The position numbers and the translations under genes were made by a program. The notes under the pieces are model-generated. The model searched no databases. It was not told the DNA's origin and saw only the letters and a list, made by a program, of their open reading frames with translations. Below are positions 23,481 through 33,266 of a stretch of 45,822 nucleotides of DNA, piece after piece; position 1 is the stretch's first letter, and each line of letters starts with the position of its first letter. Source of the DNA: JANQPA01 sp964628385 (GTDB lineage: Bacteria; Bacteroidota; Bacteroidia; Chitinophagales; Saprospiraceae); assembly GCA_964628385.1 (NCBI GenBank), contig CAZVOD010000029.1:1-45822 (forward strand). Direction: 5' to 3'.

Positions 23481-26435
23481 TTACTGCGTAACTTGAGGCA
23501 GCTCCCGCCGTTCTTCCTCTATTCCACTCATCATTGCCTCGTAAATGACACTTTGAATCCTGGGCCGATAATCGTATTTATTCAACTTATAATTGTACAT
23601 CGACGGATAAGTTCGATTAGATAAAAAGACAAATACGATATTATTAACGGGATCTGCCCATGTGGAAATGCCCGTAAACCCAAGATGGCCAAAGGTACGA
23701 GAAGAAGCCAAAGTAGAAAAGTTTATAGAACGGCTTTTATCCAATTCCAACATATCAAAGCCAATACCCCGGCGGGTACTCCTGGGGTGCCGGGTAGTAA
23801 ACTGTGCTATTGTCTGGGGTTTTAGAAACCTATGATTACCATAATAACCGCCTTGTAGTAGCATTTGCATAATAGTGGCCAGCTCCTCGGCATTAGAAAA
23901 CAGACCGGCGTGTCCGCTAACTCCCCCCAGCATAGCAGCTCCCATATCATGTACATATCCCTGGACCTTCTGCCGCCGGAAGTAACGATCTTCTTCCGTG
24001 GGGACAATCCTGGACTTTGAAATCCTGCGCCAGGAGTTGAAGCCCGTAACTTCCAGCCCCAAAGGCCTGTAAATATTATCATTCGCGTATCGATCCAGTG
24101 GTAACTGACTAACGCGATGTACCATTTTACTCAATAAATAAAATCCCAGATCACTGTATCGATAATTATTGTTCGGACGAAGATCCGAATGAATGATCTG
24201 ATACCAGATAGAATCCGTATAATCTCTTCTCATGAATAAGCGGTCAGCTACTGGCACGATGTATTCTTCTGATGACTCGTTTCTATAATATTTTGACATT
24301 GGGCGCTTGTTCTGGCGCCTTCCGCTGACGGTTTGTTCATAAAATGGTATCCAGGAAAGTAAGCCTGCATGATGAGCCATGATATCTTTAGTCACCATAT
24401 CTATTTTATTCGAGGCTTTTAATTCGGGCAGGAAAACACTCATCGGCAAGTCGATATCCAGCTTATTTTGCTCCGCTAGCTGCATGACCGAAATGGTAGT
24501 TGCTGCTATTTTGGTTACAGAAGCCAGGTCAAACACATCATCTTTGCGCATCCGGCGGCGCATTTTATAGGTGTGGTACCCGAAAGCTTTGTGATAAACA
24601 ATATTTCCGTCTTTGGCCACCAGTACCACACAGCCGGGAGTGGCCCGTTTAGCAATCGCTTCGTTGGCCAGTTCATCAATTTTCAATAGAGTATCAGGAT
24701 GTAAATCAACATCCTCAGGGTTGGCATATCCAAAGCGCTGTGCAGCCTTTGTGACGACGCCCACATTATAGGCAGAGCGGGCAGAAGCCGTCACTGGTAG
24801 ACGACCTTTAATAGAAAATGCTCCAAACAGGGCTTGTGCGGCCAGCTCTTCCGTATCTTCATTTTCCTGATAGGCCTCCAGCACCCAATCTATAGCATCA
24901 AAATATTTGAGCAGATAGGGCGTACCAAACACGACCAATATAACATTGGTTTTTTCATTCAACTCATTAATAAAAGCCTTTAGCGATTGCGTCAATCCAA
25001 AATCCTTACTCGCGTAGTCACTAAGGTCATGCAGGCTGACGATCACGGCCGCCTGATCAGCTAGCGAGCCAATGAGTTGCTGCCGCTGAGCCGTAGAAAT
25101 ATTCTTGCTGAGCTGAAGGTGACGAAACTTCCCGTAGGAATCCAGCCGCTTTTGGAAAGTCATTTTAGCACTAGCACCAATACTGATCGTCGCCATTTTT
25201 TGATCACCAGTAGTCTGAAAAGGAATCAGATCATTCTTGTTGCGAACCATCGTTAATGCTTCTTTGTACAATTCTCTTCGCAGTGCTTTAGCCCTTGGTG
25301 TATTGATCTCTTTTCTGACATTCTCTTCCTCAACCGGCTGCAGGCGATGCAGTTGGAGCTGGTATTTTGCCCGCAGTATTTTCTTTACACTTTCTTCAAT
25401 TCTATTTTCACTAAGCTTCCCCTCCCGTAAGTAGGACTTGATAGTTTTCAATGCCGCAGCAATATCTTCTGGCAGCACCAACATATCATTGCCGGCCAGT
25501 AAAGCTTCCGCCTCTACTTGTCCGCTATCAAAATATTTGGTTACCCCTTTCATTTCCAGCGCATCTGTAAAGATGATTCCCTTGAAATTCAATTGCCCCT
25601 TCAACAGGTTGGTGACCGTATTATAAGATAAAGTAGTGGGCCGGTTAGGACGGTCGTCCAGGCCCGGCATACTTAGATGAGCAACCATCATACTACCAAT
25701 GCCATATGCTGCCAGCGATTTGAAAGGAAATAACTCCAGGCTGTCGAGCCGATCCTGGGGGTGTTTGATAACGGGCAAATCCAGGTGCGAGTCTACATCA
25801 GTATCGCCGTGGCCAGGAAAATGCTTACCACAGGCCATAATACCGACATCCTGCATGCCCTTCATGTACATATAGCTTTTGATCGTCACATTGTAGCGGT
25901 CTTCACCAAAAGAACGCGTATTGATAACCGGATTATTAGGATTATTATTGATATCCAATACAGGAGCGAAATTCACATGAACGCCCGTTCTGTTGAGCTG
26001 GTTGCCAATTTCTCTACCCATCTGATAGATAAGTCGATTATTCTGAATGGCCCCAAGGGTAAGCTGACGCGGATAGCTAATAGTACTTTCTTTCATGCGC
26101 ATACCAAGCCCCCATTCCCCATCGATAGCTACCAGCAGGGGTAAGTCTTTACTCAGTTGTTGATAGCGATTAACTAACTGCACCTGCTTTTCGGGTGTAC
26201 CCTGAAAAAAACACAGCCCTCCGACTTTATATTTTTTGATCTGCGCTTCAACAGCAGCAATGTGAATGGCCCCCAGGTCTGAATGAGCCCGGATCATAAA
26301 TAACTGGCCAATTCTCTCATTCCAACTCAGGCTGCTATACACAGAGTCTACCCAAGTCTGCATCTTTTGTTGTACTTGCGCTTGCACATTTCCCATAAAC
26401 ATCATCATCCAGATTACCCCTAACAGCTTCTTCAT
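23481..26435 (-). CDS. GH3 beta-N-acetylglucosaminidase fused to a serine hydrolase (beta-lactamase family)
   Basis: Encodes 984 residues. A signal peptide (1-20) is followed by a GH3 domain with the NagZ-type motif KHFPGHGDTDVDSH (204-217) and nucleophile Asp291 in FTDALEMKG. A linker resembling the GH3 C-terminal domain (about 395-560) leads to a serine beta-lactamase/penicillin-binding-type domain. Its SxxK motif lies in ASVTKIAAT near residue 640, with a YSDLG motif near 760. The fusion is widespread in Bacteroidota; it probably trims peptidoglycan GlcNAc-MurNAc fragments and the attached peptide or ester in the periplasm. It follows the LolC/E-like gene by 30 bases. Exact substrates are unproven. 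Confidence 0.92.
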   Translation of the reverse strand: MKKLLGVIWMMMFMGNVQAQVQQKMQTWVDSVYSSLSWNERIGQLFMIRAHSDLGAIHIAAVEAQIKKYKVGGLCFFQGTPEKQVQLVNRYQQLSKDLPLLVAIDGEWGLGMRMKESTISYPRQLTLGAIQNNRLIYQMGREIGNQLNRTGVHVNFAPVLDINNNPNNPVINTRSFGEDRYNVTIKSYMYMKGMQDVGIMACGKHFPGHGDTDVDSHLDLPVIKHPQDRLDSLELFPFKSLAAYGIGSMMVAHLSMPGLDDRPNRPTTLSYNTVTNLLKGQLNFKGIIFTDALEMKGVTKYFDSGQVEAEALLAGNDMLVLPEDIAAALKTIKSYLREGKLSENRIEESVKKILRAKYQLQLHRLQPVEEENVRKEINTPRAKALRRELYKEALTMVRNKNDLIPFQTTGDQKMATISIGASAKMTFQKRLDSYGKFRHLQLSKNISTAQRQQLIGSLADQAAVIVSLHDLSDYASKDFGLTQSLKAFINELNEKTNVILVVFGTPYLLKYFDAIDWVLEAYQENEDTEELAAQALFGAFSIKGRLPVTASARSAYNVGVVTKAAQRFGYANPEDVDLHPDTLLKIDELANEAIAKRATPGCVVLVAKDGNIVYHKAFGYHTYKMRRRMRKDDVFDLASVTKIAATTISVMQLAEQNKLDIDLPMSVFLPELKASNKIDMVTKDIMAHHAGLLSWIPFYEQTVSGRRQNKRPMSKYYRNESSEEYIVPVADRLFMRRDYTDSIWYQIIHSDLRPNNNYRYSDLGFYLLSKMVHRVSQLPLDRYANDNIYRPLGLEVTGFNSWRRISKSRIVPTEEDRYFRRQKVQGYVHDMGAAMLGGVSGHAGLFSNAEELATIMQMLLQGGYYGNHRFLKPQTIAQFTTRHPRSTRRGIGFDMLELDKSRSINFSTLASSRTFGHLGFTGISTWADPVNNIVFVFLSNRTYPSMYNYKLNKYDYRPRIQSVIYEAMMSGIEEERRELPQVTQ

Positions 26436-26456
26436 AAGACCTGATTTGTTTTAAAA

Positions 26457-26528
26457 AAACTTATTTTGCCTGTACTACAAGGGTTAAAATTGGCACTTCA
26501 CCGCCATCCCACCAGCAAAAACAAGTCT
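26457..26528. repeat. Probable decayed 72-bp copy of the AGACTT element
   Basis: The ends read AAACTTATTTTGC and AACAAGTCT, close to the AGACTTATTTCGC and AATAAGTCT ends of the elements at 14720 and 38028. GGTTAAAATTG occurs 26 bases in, against 27 in the 78-bp element, and CCCAC occurs at a similar position. Overall identity is modest. It sits between the TMTC-like stop and the GH3 start, possibly in the GH3 promoter region. Confidence 0.35.
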
Positions 26529-26544
26529 AGAGTTGTGTCAATAT

Positions 26545-28524
26545 CTATTGTACGCCCATCCGCTTGAGCACCTCCGGGTCTATTTCCACAGCACGCTCAT
26601 GGAGCGCCTGTCCTTTTTCAGCATTACCACTATTATAGTAAGCTCCTCCTAACATATACATGACGTCCGGATTATTTGGTTCTTTTTCAAGTGCTTTTGT
26701 GAAATATTTAATGGCCTGCCCAGTCTGGCCGACAATACCGTAGGCTACCCCCAGCAAGCGATTAGTTTCAAAATTATCCGGGTCCATTGTCGCTGCCTGT
26801 TGCAAGTACTGAATGGATTTATTCAGCTCCCCCTTTTCTTCTCCGTAGTATCGGCCAGCCATTTGATAGGTCAATAGCAGATTATTTTCTGAATCTTCGT
26901 ACCCCGGGTCAATTTCCAGGGCCTTCAGGTAGGCACGGATCGACGCCTCATACTTCTTCTGATAGTTGTAGCAATTCCCTAAAATATGGTAGGCTTCCCG
27001 GTACAAAGGATGAATGCGAATTGCCTCTTTTAGATGACCTTCAGCCTCCAGCAGCATCTCCATTTTCTTTTGCTCATTCCTCTCTTTATTGGCCTGAACG
27101 ACCAGCTCCCCTCCTACCGCATTACGCAATTTGGCGCTATTAGGGGACGTTTCAATGTCTGTGGTGAATAGGGTGAAATTATCTTTCCAAACCAGATTGC
27201 GGGTTATCGTCCTGACACTAAAGGCTATGACCACAAGGGCCAGTAAATAAAAAGACCAGTGCCTAGTACTGAAAACGCCAAAAGGAAAAGTACGATAAAG
27301 CAAAATGGCCACTGCCAGAGCAAAACCTACAGACGGCATATACATTAATCGCTCTGCCATATTGGTACCAATTGGAAAAAATAAGTTGGACACAATAGAC
27401 AGGGTGGCCAGGTAATAGAGGATGGCAAAACTTACCGGATCTTTTTTGGGCAAACGAAGCACAGCAAAAGTACCAAGCGCCAGATAGGCCAGAAAGCTCA
27501 ATAAAAACCTAATATCCTGAGGAGTGGTAATTGGTATATGGCGAGGGTAATAATCATGAGTTAGTGGATGGGGGAAAAATAATAATTGCAAGTATTTTCC
27601 CAAGGTAAAAATGACAGTAGCCAGCCATTCGCCTGTATTATAGGAAATATAACGACCATTGACAAACTTCAGAAAGGGATTGTTCATCAATTCCATAGAA
27701 GCCGAACCCAGATCTGCTCCCAGAATGGAGGTTCTGATTGTCAGAAAGACAACTATAGCCACTAATAATGGAAGCGTGTGCACGAAAATCGCCTTAATAT
27801 TAGCCTGCGTAAAAAACCAAAATGCCAATGGTAAGACCGCCAGGTAAGTGATAGCATTTTCTTTGGAAAATAAAGCCAGCAAAAATAATACGCCCACTAG
27901 TAGATGATAAAAGGGCTTGAGTCGTAACCTGTATATTTTTAGGCTCAGTGCCAGTCCCCCCATACTGCATAGCAGGGTAATGATCTCATCTCTGCCTTTG
28001 ATATTGGCCACCACCTCGGTATGTAGTGGGTGAGCGGCAAAGATCAGGGCCGTAAAAAAGGCGATGCTGTAGGCTTTTAGCGCAGATGATTCTTTCTTAT
28101 GATTAAAAGCAAACAACAAAAACCAATATACTGCCAGTACAGTTAGGGCATTGTAAAGGATATTGAACAGATGCCCTACCAGAGGGGAATCTCCCCAGAA
28201 AGCTCTTTCAATGGCGAATAGTGCCAGGGTGAGTGGCCGGTAGCGGCCACCGGATACCAGCTTATCTTTTCCTTCTACTTGGAAGAAGCCATAGAAGGTA
28301 TCATAGGAAAAGATTCCTGATATACCCTTCAGGCCTTTTTCCACAAACATATTTTCAGTAATGACGATGGAATCATCCAGCGCATAATTGTTGGACAGGG
28401 TATTGACATAGAGGGCCAAACTAACTACTGTAAGCAGCAAGAGGTGCCAACGCTGATTGGTCAACCAGGAAGGGACGATAATATTTCCAGTCGCTCTTTT
28501 TTCGGGTGCCTTCTTTTTAGCCAT
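26545..28524 (-). CDS. TMTC-like (DUF1736) multi-span membrane protein with TPR domain
   Basis: Encodes 659 residues. The N-terminal two thirds hold many membrane spans with a GT-C-like acidic loop NNYALDDSIVI after the first span and the segment FFPIGTNMAERLMYMPSVGF, which resembles the DUF1736 signature of TMTC O-mannosyltransferases. The last 190 residues are TPR repeats (AYHILGNCYNYQKKYEASIR and following). Eukaryotic TMTC proteins transfer mannose to extracellular domains; bacterial relatives are uncharacterised. A membrane glycosyltransferase acting on exported proteins is therefore an inference. It begins the long minus-strand gene run and is followed by a 109-base gap containing the decayed repeat. 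Confidence 0.78.
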   Translation of the reverse strand: MAKKKAPEKRATGNIIVPSWLTNQRWHLLLLTVVSLALYVNTLSNNYALDDSIVITENMFVEKGLKGISGIFSYDTFYGFFQVEGKDKLVSGGRYRPLTLALFAIERAFWGDSPLVGHLFNILYNALTVLAVYWFLLFAFNHKKESSALKAYSIAFFTALIFAAHPLHTEVVANIKGRDEIITLLCSMGGLALSLKIYRLRLKPFYHLLVGVLFLLALFSKENAITYLAVLPLAFWFFTQANIKAIFVHTLPLLVAIVVFLTIRTSILGADLGSASMELMNNPFLKFVNGRYISYNTGEWLATVIFTLGKYLQLLFFPHPLTHDYYPRHIPITTPQDIRFLLSFLAYLALGTFAVLRLPKKDPVSFAILYYLATLSIVSNLFFPIGTNMAERLMYMPSVGFALAVAILLYRTFPFGVFSTRHWSFYLLALVVIAFSVRTITRNLVWKDNFTLFTTDIETSPNSAKLRNAVGGELVVQANKERNEQKKMEMLLEAEGHLKEAIRIHPLYREAYHILGNCYNYQKKYEASIRAYLKALEIDPGYEDSENNLLLTYQMAGRYYGEEKGELNKSIQYLQQAATMDPDNFETNRLLGVAYGIVGQTGQAIKYFTKALEKEPNNPDVMYMLGGAYYNSGNAEKGQALHERAVEIDPEVLKRMGVQ

Positions 28525-28816
28525 AGTTGTAGCTCTAAAAGTCCAAATCTGCTAAATTGTTTAATACCTTGAAAAACGCTTGAGAAACGGCATATCAACC
28601 ACCCCGATGAGACGTCTCTATGCCTGGCTCATTTCTCAACTCCAGATACAAGAATAATTATATGAAAAACAGAAGAGATTTTAGGTAACCCGCAGCATTT
28701 AATTTCAATAAAAGGCAGGTAGCTTAAATGGCCAGTTGGTGAAGTCCGAATATTTTATTTTATTACAAATTATTATTTTCTAAAAAATATTTTTTTTAAA
28801 CAACTCCTTATCAAGT

Positions 28817-30508
28817 ATGAAAAAAGGATCTCTATTGGTGCTTTTGATACTGGGCCTTTGCTTTCAAACTGCTTTAGCGCAGTTTGGACAGGGTAGCTCA
28901 GAGATCAAATTAAAGCCCGTAACCAAAACATTTGCACTCACGAAAGTACAAATCATTCCCAGGCCCGGGGAAACTATCGACAATGGTATCATCATCATCA
29001 AAGATGGACTGATCCATGCAGTTGGTACTAACATTGATATTCCCAATGATGCCAAAATCATAGAAGCAGATTCCATGGTAGCTTATGCAGGATTCATTGA
29101 TGGTTTGTCTCATACCGGAATTCCTAAGCCCAAACCCGACAATAACCGACAACGAGTGGAAGACCCAGGTAATCCACCCAATGACATTGCAGGGGTACAG
29201 CCGGAGCGTTCTGCTACTGATATGCTTGACCCCTCTGATAACAGTGTAAAGGATATGCGACAGCTTGGATTCACTACGGTACATGTAGCGCCTAGAGGCA
29301 GCATGCTACCCGGCAGTGGGGCGATTATCAATCTGGATGGTGAAAAAGCCACTGACATGGTTGTTATGGCCCCTTCCTCTTTCTTTTCGCAGCTAAGTTC
29401 TGCCCCTGGAGTATTTCCGGCCACGATCATCGGAGTGATGTCCAAATATCGGGACCTGTACAAACAAGCTGAGCAAAGTAAAGCTTATAGCGAAGCTTAT
29501 GCTATGAACCCTGCCGGCAAAAAGCGCCCGGAGCGCGATCCGGTGATGGAAGCTTTTTATCCCGTTATCGATGGCTCCTTGCCTAACTTTTTTAATGTAT
29601 CCGAAGTTAAATCCATCTATAGAGTTATGACCCTGCAGCGGGATTTAGGTTTTCCACTGGTATTGGCCAATGTAAAAGAAGGCTGGCATGTGATGGATGA
29701 TATCAAAGCCAATCAAATTCCGGTATTCTTATCTCTGGAATTGCCTAAGGAAGTAAAGAAAAAAGAGGACAAGAAAAAGGAAGATGAAAAAGAAGAAATG
29801 AGCGAAGAGATGAAAATGTTTGAGCAAAAGCGTGCTGAAGCCATGGAAAAGGCGGTAAGCCAGGCAGCGGCTTTTGAAAAAGTAGGCATCACTTTTGGGT
29901 TTTCGGCAGCTTCTGTATCTACCAGAAATTTCAAGAAAAATCTCAAAAGGATGATGGATGCCGGATTGAGCGAAACTACAGCTCTTGCCGCGTTGACTAC
30001 TACCCCGGCAAAAATGCTGGGTTTGGATGCCGTGATGGGAACAGTTGAGAAAGGCAAAATGGCCAACCTTGTTATTACGGATGGTCCTTACTTTGAGGAA
30101 GATTCCAACGTCAAGTACGTTTTCGTTGATGGTAATCTATACGAATACGAAGCGCGCAAAAAACGCAAGGCCGGAGCTACTGATGCCGAGATGTTGAAAC
30201 TGGCTGTCGGAAAATGGAATGTCAATATTGCAGTACCAGGTCAGCCTACTGATGCTACAATGGAAATCACCAACGAGGGGGGGGTATTGAGTGGAAAAAT
30301 CACCACTCCTCAGCGATCTGACGGAGATGAGATGCAAGATATTGCATTTGATGGAAAGACGCTGCTGTTTACCGTTCCTTTTGCTATTCAGGGCCAGCAG
30401 TTAATCCTGGAGTATGAATTAAATATTGATGGTGATAGTATTACCGGTGATGTGACAGTGGGCGACTTCGGTAGCTTTGACGTGAGAGGATCACGTTCAC
30501 CTGAATAA
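28817..30508 (+). CDS. Exported amidohydrolase-family protein, metal ligands largely lost
   Basis: Encodes 563 residues with signal peptide (1-21, ending TALAQ). The amidohydrolase fold is recognisable from the N-terminal beta domain (IIIIKDGLIHAVG), AGFIDGLSH, and the end TTTPAKMLGLDAVMGTVEKG. The HxH motif after strand 1 is L97-S98-H99. The histidine present in the next gene as FQHVNEGF is here LANVKEGW, and the catalytic aspartate segment reads GFSAASVS. Zinc-dependent hydrolysis is therefore unlikely. A charged insertion (about 312-340, KKEDKKKEDEKEE) and a C-terminal lipocalin-like beta domain (about 460-563) are additional. It starts a three-gene set. Confidence 0.85.
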   Translation: MKKGSLLVLLILGLCFQTALAQFGQGSSEIKLKPVTKTFALTKVQIIPRPGETIDNGIIIIKDGLIHAVGTNIDIPNDAKIIEADSMVAYAGFIDGLSHTGIPKPKPDNNRQRVEDPGNPPNDIAGVQPERSATDMLDPSDNSVKDMRQLGFTTVHVAPRGSMLPGSGAIINLDGEKATDMVVMAPSSFFSQLSSAPGVFPATIIGVMSKYRDLYKQAEQSKAYSEAYAMNPAGKKRPERDPVMEAFYPVIDGSLPNFFNVSEVKSIYRVMTLQRDLGFPLVLANVKEGWHVMDDIKANQIPVFLSLELPKEVKKKEDKKKEDEKEEMSEEMKMFEQKRAEAMEKAVSQAAAFEKVGITFGFSAASVSTRNFKKNLKRMMDAGLSETTALAALTTTPAKMLGLDAVMGTVEKGKMANLVITDGPYFEEDSNVKYVFVDGNLYEYEARKKRKAGATDAEMLKLAVGKWNVNIAVPGQPTDATMEITNEGGVLSGKITTPQRSDGDEMQDIAFDGKTLLFTVPFAIQGQQLILEYELNIDGDSITGDVTVGDFGSFDVRGSRSPE

Positions 30509-30533
30509 TTTTTTAATTTTAAAAATTCTGAAA

Positions 30534-31904
30534 ATGAAACATATATTATATCTGTTTTCTTTTCTGTTGGTCATGGGTCCGGCTTTTGGACAATCACAGA
30601 AAGGAAGTCTTCTCATCAAAAACGGAACAGTTTTAACAATTACAAACGGGACGCTAGAAAATACAGATGTCCTGATTGAGGATGGAAAAATCACCAGGAT
30701 TGCCAAAAACATACGAGCACCCCGAGAAACAGAAACGGTGGATGCTACTGATAAGTTTGTGATGCCGGGTATTATCGATGCGCACTCTCACATTGCTCTT
30801 GATGCGGTCAACGAAGCGACCAACCCGGTAACTGCTGATGTATGGGTGGGGGATGCTATTAATCCACTGGACATCTCGATATACAGGGCTTTGGCCGGAG
30901 GCGTTACGGCTACTCACGCTATGCATGGCTCTGCAAACGCAATCGGTGGAGAGTGCGAGACGCTAAAAATGCGCTACGGCACTTATAATCCTGATGAGCT
31001 AAAGATGGAAGGTGCGCCGAGAACCATCAAGTTTGCTTTGGGTGAAAACCCGATGCGTGTTCACGGTGAAGGCCGGGGCATTACGCCCAGCTCCAGAATG
31101 GGTGTAGAACAAGTATTTAGAAAAGCTTTTTCAGATGCTAAAGCTTACATGGAAGCACAGGAAGCTTATGAAGAAGAAAAAGATAGCAACCCTGCTGCAA
31201 TGCCTCCGAAATACAGTCGCAGGATGGAAACACTGGCGGCTATTTTGAAGGGAGAAGTTATTATTCATTGTCACTCCTACCGAGCCGATGAAATTCTGAT
31301 GTTGATGAATGTGTGTAAGGATTTTGGTGTGGAGAAGCTGTGTTTTCAGCACGTTAACGAAGGATTTAAAGTAGCGCCGGAGTTAGCTGAATTTGGTGCT
31401 GGTGCTTCTGTATTTTCAGATTGGTGGGCTTACAAGTTCGAGGTGTACTATTCAACGGCTTACAATGCCGCTATTTTATCTGAGAATGGAGTAACTACTT
31501 CTATCAATTCAGATTCCGGGGAGTTGATACGCCATTTGTACCACGAGGCGGCAAAAACTCAAAAGTACGGCGGCCTTTCAGATGATGAAGCACTCGCATT
31601 GATCACTATCAATCCGGCCAAGCAACTAGGTATAGATAACTGGGTGGGCTCCCTGGAAAAGGGCAAAGACGGCGATGTAGCTATTTTCAATAACCACCCC
31701 TTGTCCATTTATGCCGTACCACAAATGACAATCGTTGACGGAATTGTTTATTTTGATATCAATAACGATCCGGATGATATGCGTTTGGATGTGGACCCTG
31801 AAGATACGACACCAACTTTTATGCAGGAACATGAGGAAGACCACGATAGATGTATGCAGGACGTATATGAGACTACTCAATTTTTGTTAGGTAGGCAAAA
31901 GTAG
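30534..31904 (+). CDS. Exported amidohydrolase with intact metal site
   Basis: Encodes 456 residues with signal peptide MKHILYLFSFLLVMGPAFGQ. It is the only member of the three-gene set with a complete binuclear-site pattern: DAHSH (His84, His86), IHCHSYRADE (about 245-247), FQHVNEGF (His273) and the aspartate in INSDSGEL (Asp327). Lys167 in IKFALGENP is placed where a bridging lysine would be in related enzymes, but this is uncertain. Family members cleave cyclic amides, N-acyl or dipeptide bonds. It probably acts in the periplasm. It lies 25 bases after the first paralogue, so they are almost certainly co-transcribed. Substrate is unknown. Confidence 0.9.
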   Translation: MKHILYLFSFLLVMGPAFGQSQKGSLLIKNGTVLTITNGTLENTDVLIEDGKITRIAKNIRAPRETETVDATDKFVMPGIIDAHSHIALDAVNEATNPVTADVWVGDAINPLDISIYRALAGGVTATHAMHGSANAIGGECETLKMRYGTYNPDELKMEGAPRTIKFALGENPMRVHGEGRGITPSSRMGVEQVFRKAFSDAKAYMEAQEAYEEEKDSNPAAMPPKYSRRMETLAAILKGEVIIHCHSYRADEILMLMNVCKDFGVEKLCFQHVNEGFKVAPELAEFGAGASVFSDWWAYKFEVYYSTAYNAAILSENGVTTSINSDSGELIRHLYHEAAKTQKYGGLSDDEALALITINPAKQLGIDNWVGSLEKGKDGDVAIFNNHPLSIYAVPQMTIVDGIVYFDINNDPDDMRLDVDPEDTTPTFMQEHEEDHDRCMQDVYETTQFLLGRQK

Positions 31905-31982
31905 GGCTTAAAGCTCATACTGCTATCAATGGCAAATGCTCAGGCATAAGCCACAACCTGAATTAAAAAAATCAAAGACAAT

Positions 31983-33266
31983 ATGTATTCTAAAATATTA
32001 TCAACAATAATTTTTTGTGTTGCTGCAATGAGTCTCGTTGCACAACCACTCACCAAGCCCAGTAAAGGGGCTTATGTGCTACAAAATGCCACTATTCAAA
32101 CAGTGACTAATGGCACCGTACAGGGAAGCATACTTATCCAGGATGGCCGCATAGCAGCTATTGGTGAAGTAGACGCTCCCGCGGGTGCTGAGGTTATCGA
32201 TTGTACAGATCATACGATCTATCCCGGAATGATAGACGCCTACACGAGACTTGGACTGGCGGAAGTCGGTTCTGTTTCGCTCACTAATGATTATCGGGAA
32301 GTAGGCCGTATGAATCCTCATATGCAGGCCCTGACAGCTGTCAACCCCAATTCTGTTGCTATTCCGGTAACCCGGGTCAGCGGAGTCACTTCTGCTCTGG
32401 CAGTTCCGGCAGGAGGGCTTTTTTCGGGTACTGCAGCGTTGATCAACCTGGTAGGCTATACTCCTGATCAAATGTATGCAGGCTTTAAAGGAGTCATGAT
32501 GAACTTTCCGTACTCTGGCAGACGGGGAAGAAGAGATAGAAGAAGTGAAGAGGATATCAAAAAAGATATGGAAAAGAACATGAAAGAGGTGAATAATATA
32601 TGGGAGGAGACTCAATTGTATGTCAAAATTAAGGACGATGGCGGTATGCCAGAATACAGTGCCGAGATGGAAGCGATGGCAGAAGTAGTGAGGGGCGACG
32701 TGCCGCTATTGATAAATGTAGATCGCGAGAAAGATATCAGAGCCGCAATAGAGTGGGTAGAAAGTAAAGAACTGGACAATGTCATTTTTTGTAGCGTAGC
32801 TGAAGGCTGGAGAGTAGCTGATGAACTGGCCGAAGCTAACATTTCCGTTATTGTGGGTCCTATACTAAGAACTCCGCCAAGAGCATCAGACAGATACGAT
32901 GTAGCCTACAGAAACCCGGGGATTATGCAAAAGGCAGGCGTTAAAGTAGCTATTACTTCCGGCGATACAGAAAATGTAAGAAATTTACCTTACAATGCTG
33001 GCTTTGCCGCTACTTACGGAATGGGCAAAGAAGAAGCCCTCAAGGCTATCACTATCAATCCCGCTGAAATTTTTGGCGTAGCCGATGAGCTGGGCTCTCT
33101 GGAGGTAGGCAAACGCGCTAATCTCTTTGTAGCTGACGGTGATCCAATGGAAACTAAAACTCAAGTGAAGTACGTATTTATCGATGGCTGGAAAGTTCCG
33201 ATGGATAGCCGGCATATTCGTCTTTACAATGAGTTTTTGGAAAGACAACCAGGGTTAAGGAAGTAA
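31983..33266 (+). CDS. Exported amidohydrolase-family protein, metal ligands lost
   Basis: Encodes 427 residues with signal peptide (1-20, ending SLVAQ). The fold is kept from the start (SILIQDGRIAAIG) to the end (ITINPAEIFGVADELGSLEVG). The HxH is replaced by Y87-T88-R89 (IDAYTRLG), the second histidine segment reads NVDREKDI, and FQHV of the middle paralogue becomes FCSVAEGW. The aspartate remains in AITSGDTENV. An arginine-rich segment (GRRGRRDRRSEED, about 180) sits where the middle paralogue has a normal loop. It is probably not catalytic on its own and follows the intact paralogue by 78 bases. A strong terminator at 33288-33327 closes the set. Confidence 0.86.
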   Translation: MYSKILSTIIFCVAAMSLVAQPLTKPSKGAYVLQNATIQTVTNGTVQGSILIQDGRIAAIGEVDAPAGAEVIDCTDHTIYPGMIDAYTRLGLAEVGSVSLTNDYREVGRMNPHMQALTAVNPNSVAIPVTRVSGVTSALAVPAGGLFSGTAALINLVGYTPDQMYAGFKGVMMNFPYSGRRGRRDRRSEEDIKKDMEKNMKEVNNIWEETQLYVKIKDDGGMPEYSAEMEAMAEVVRGDVPLLINVDREKDIRAAIEWVESKELDNVIFCSVAEGWRVADELAEANISVIVGPILRTPPRASDRYDVAYRNPGIMQKAGVKVAITSGDTENVRNLPYNAGFAATYGMGKEEALKAITINPAEIFGVADELGSLEVGKRANLFVADGDPMETKTQVKYVFIDGWKVPMDSRHIRLYNEFLERQPGLRK

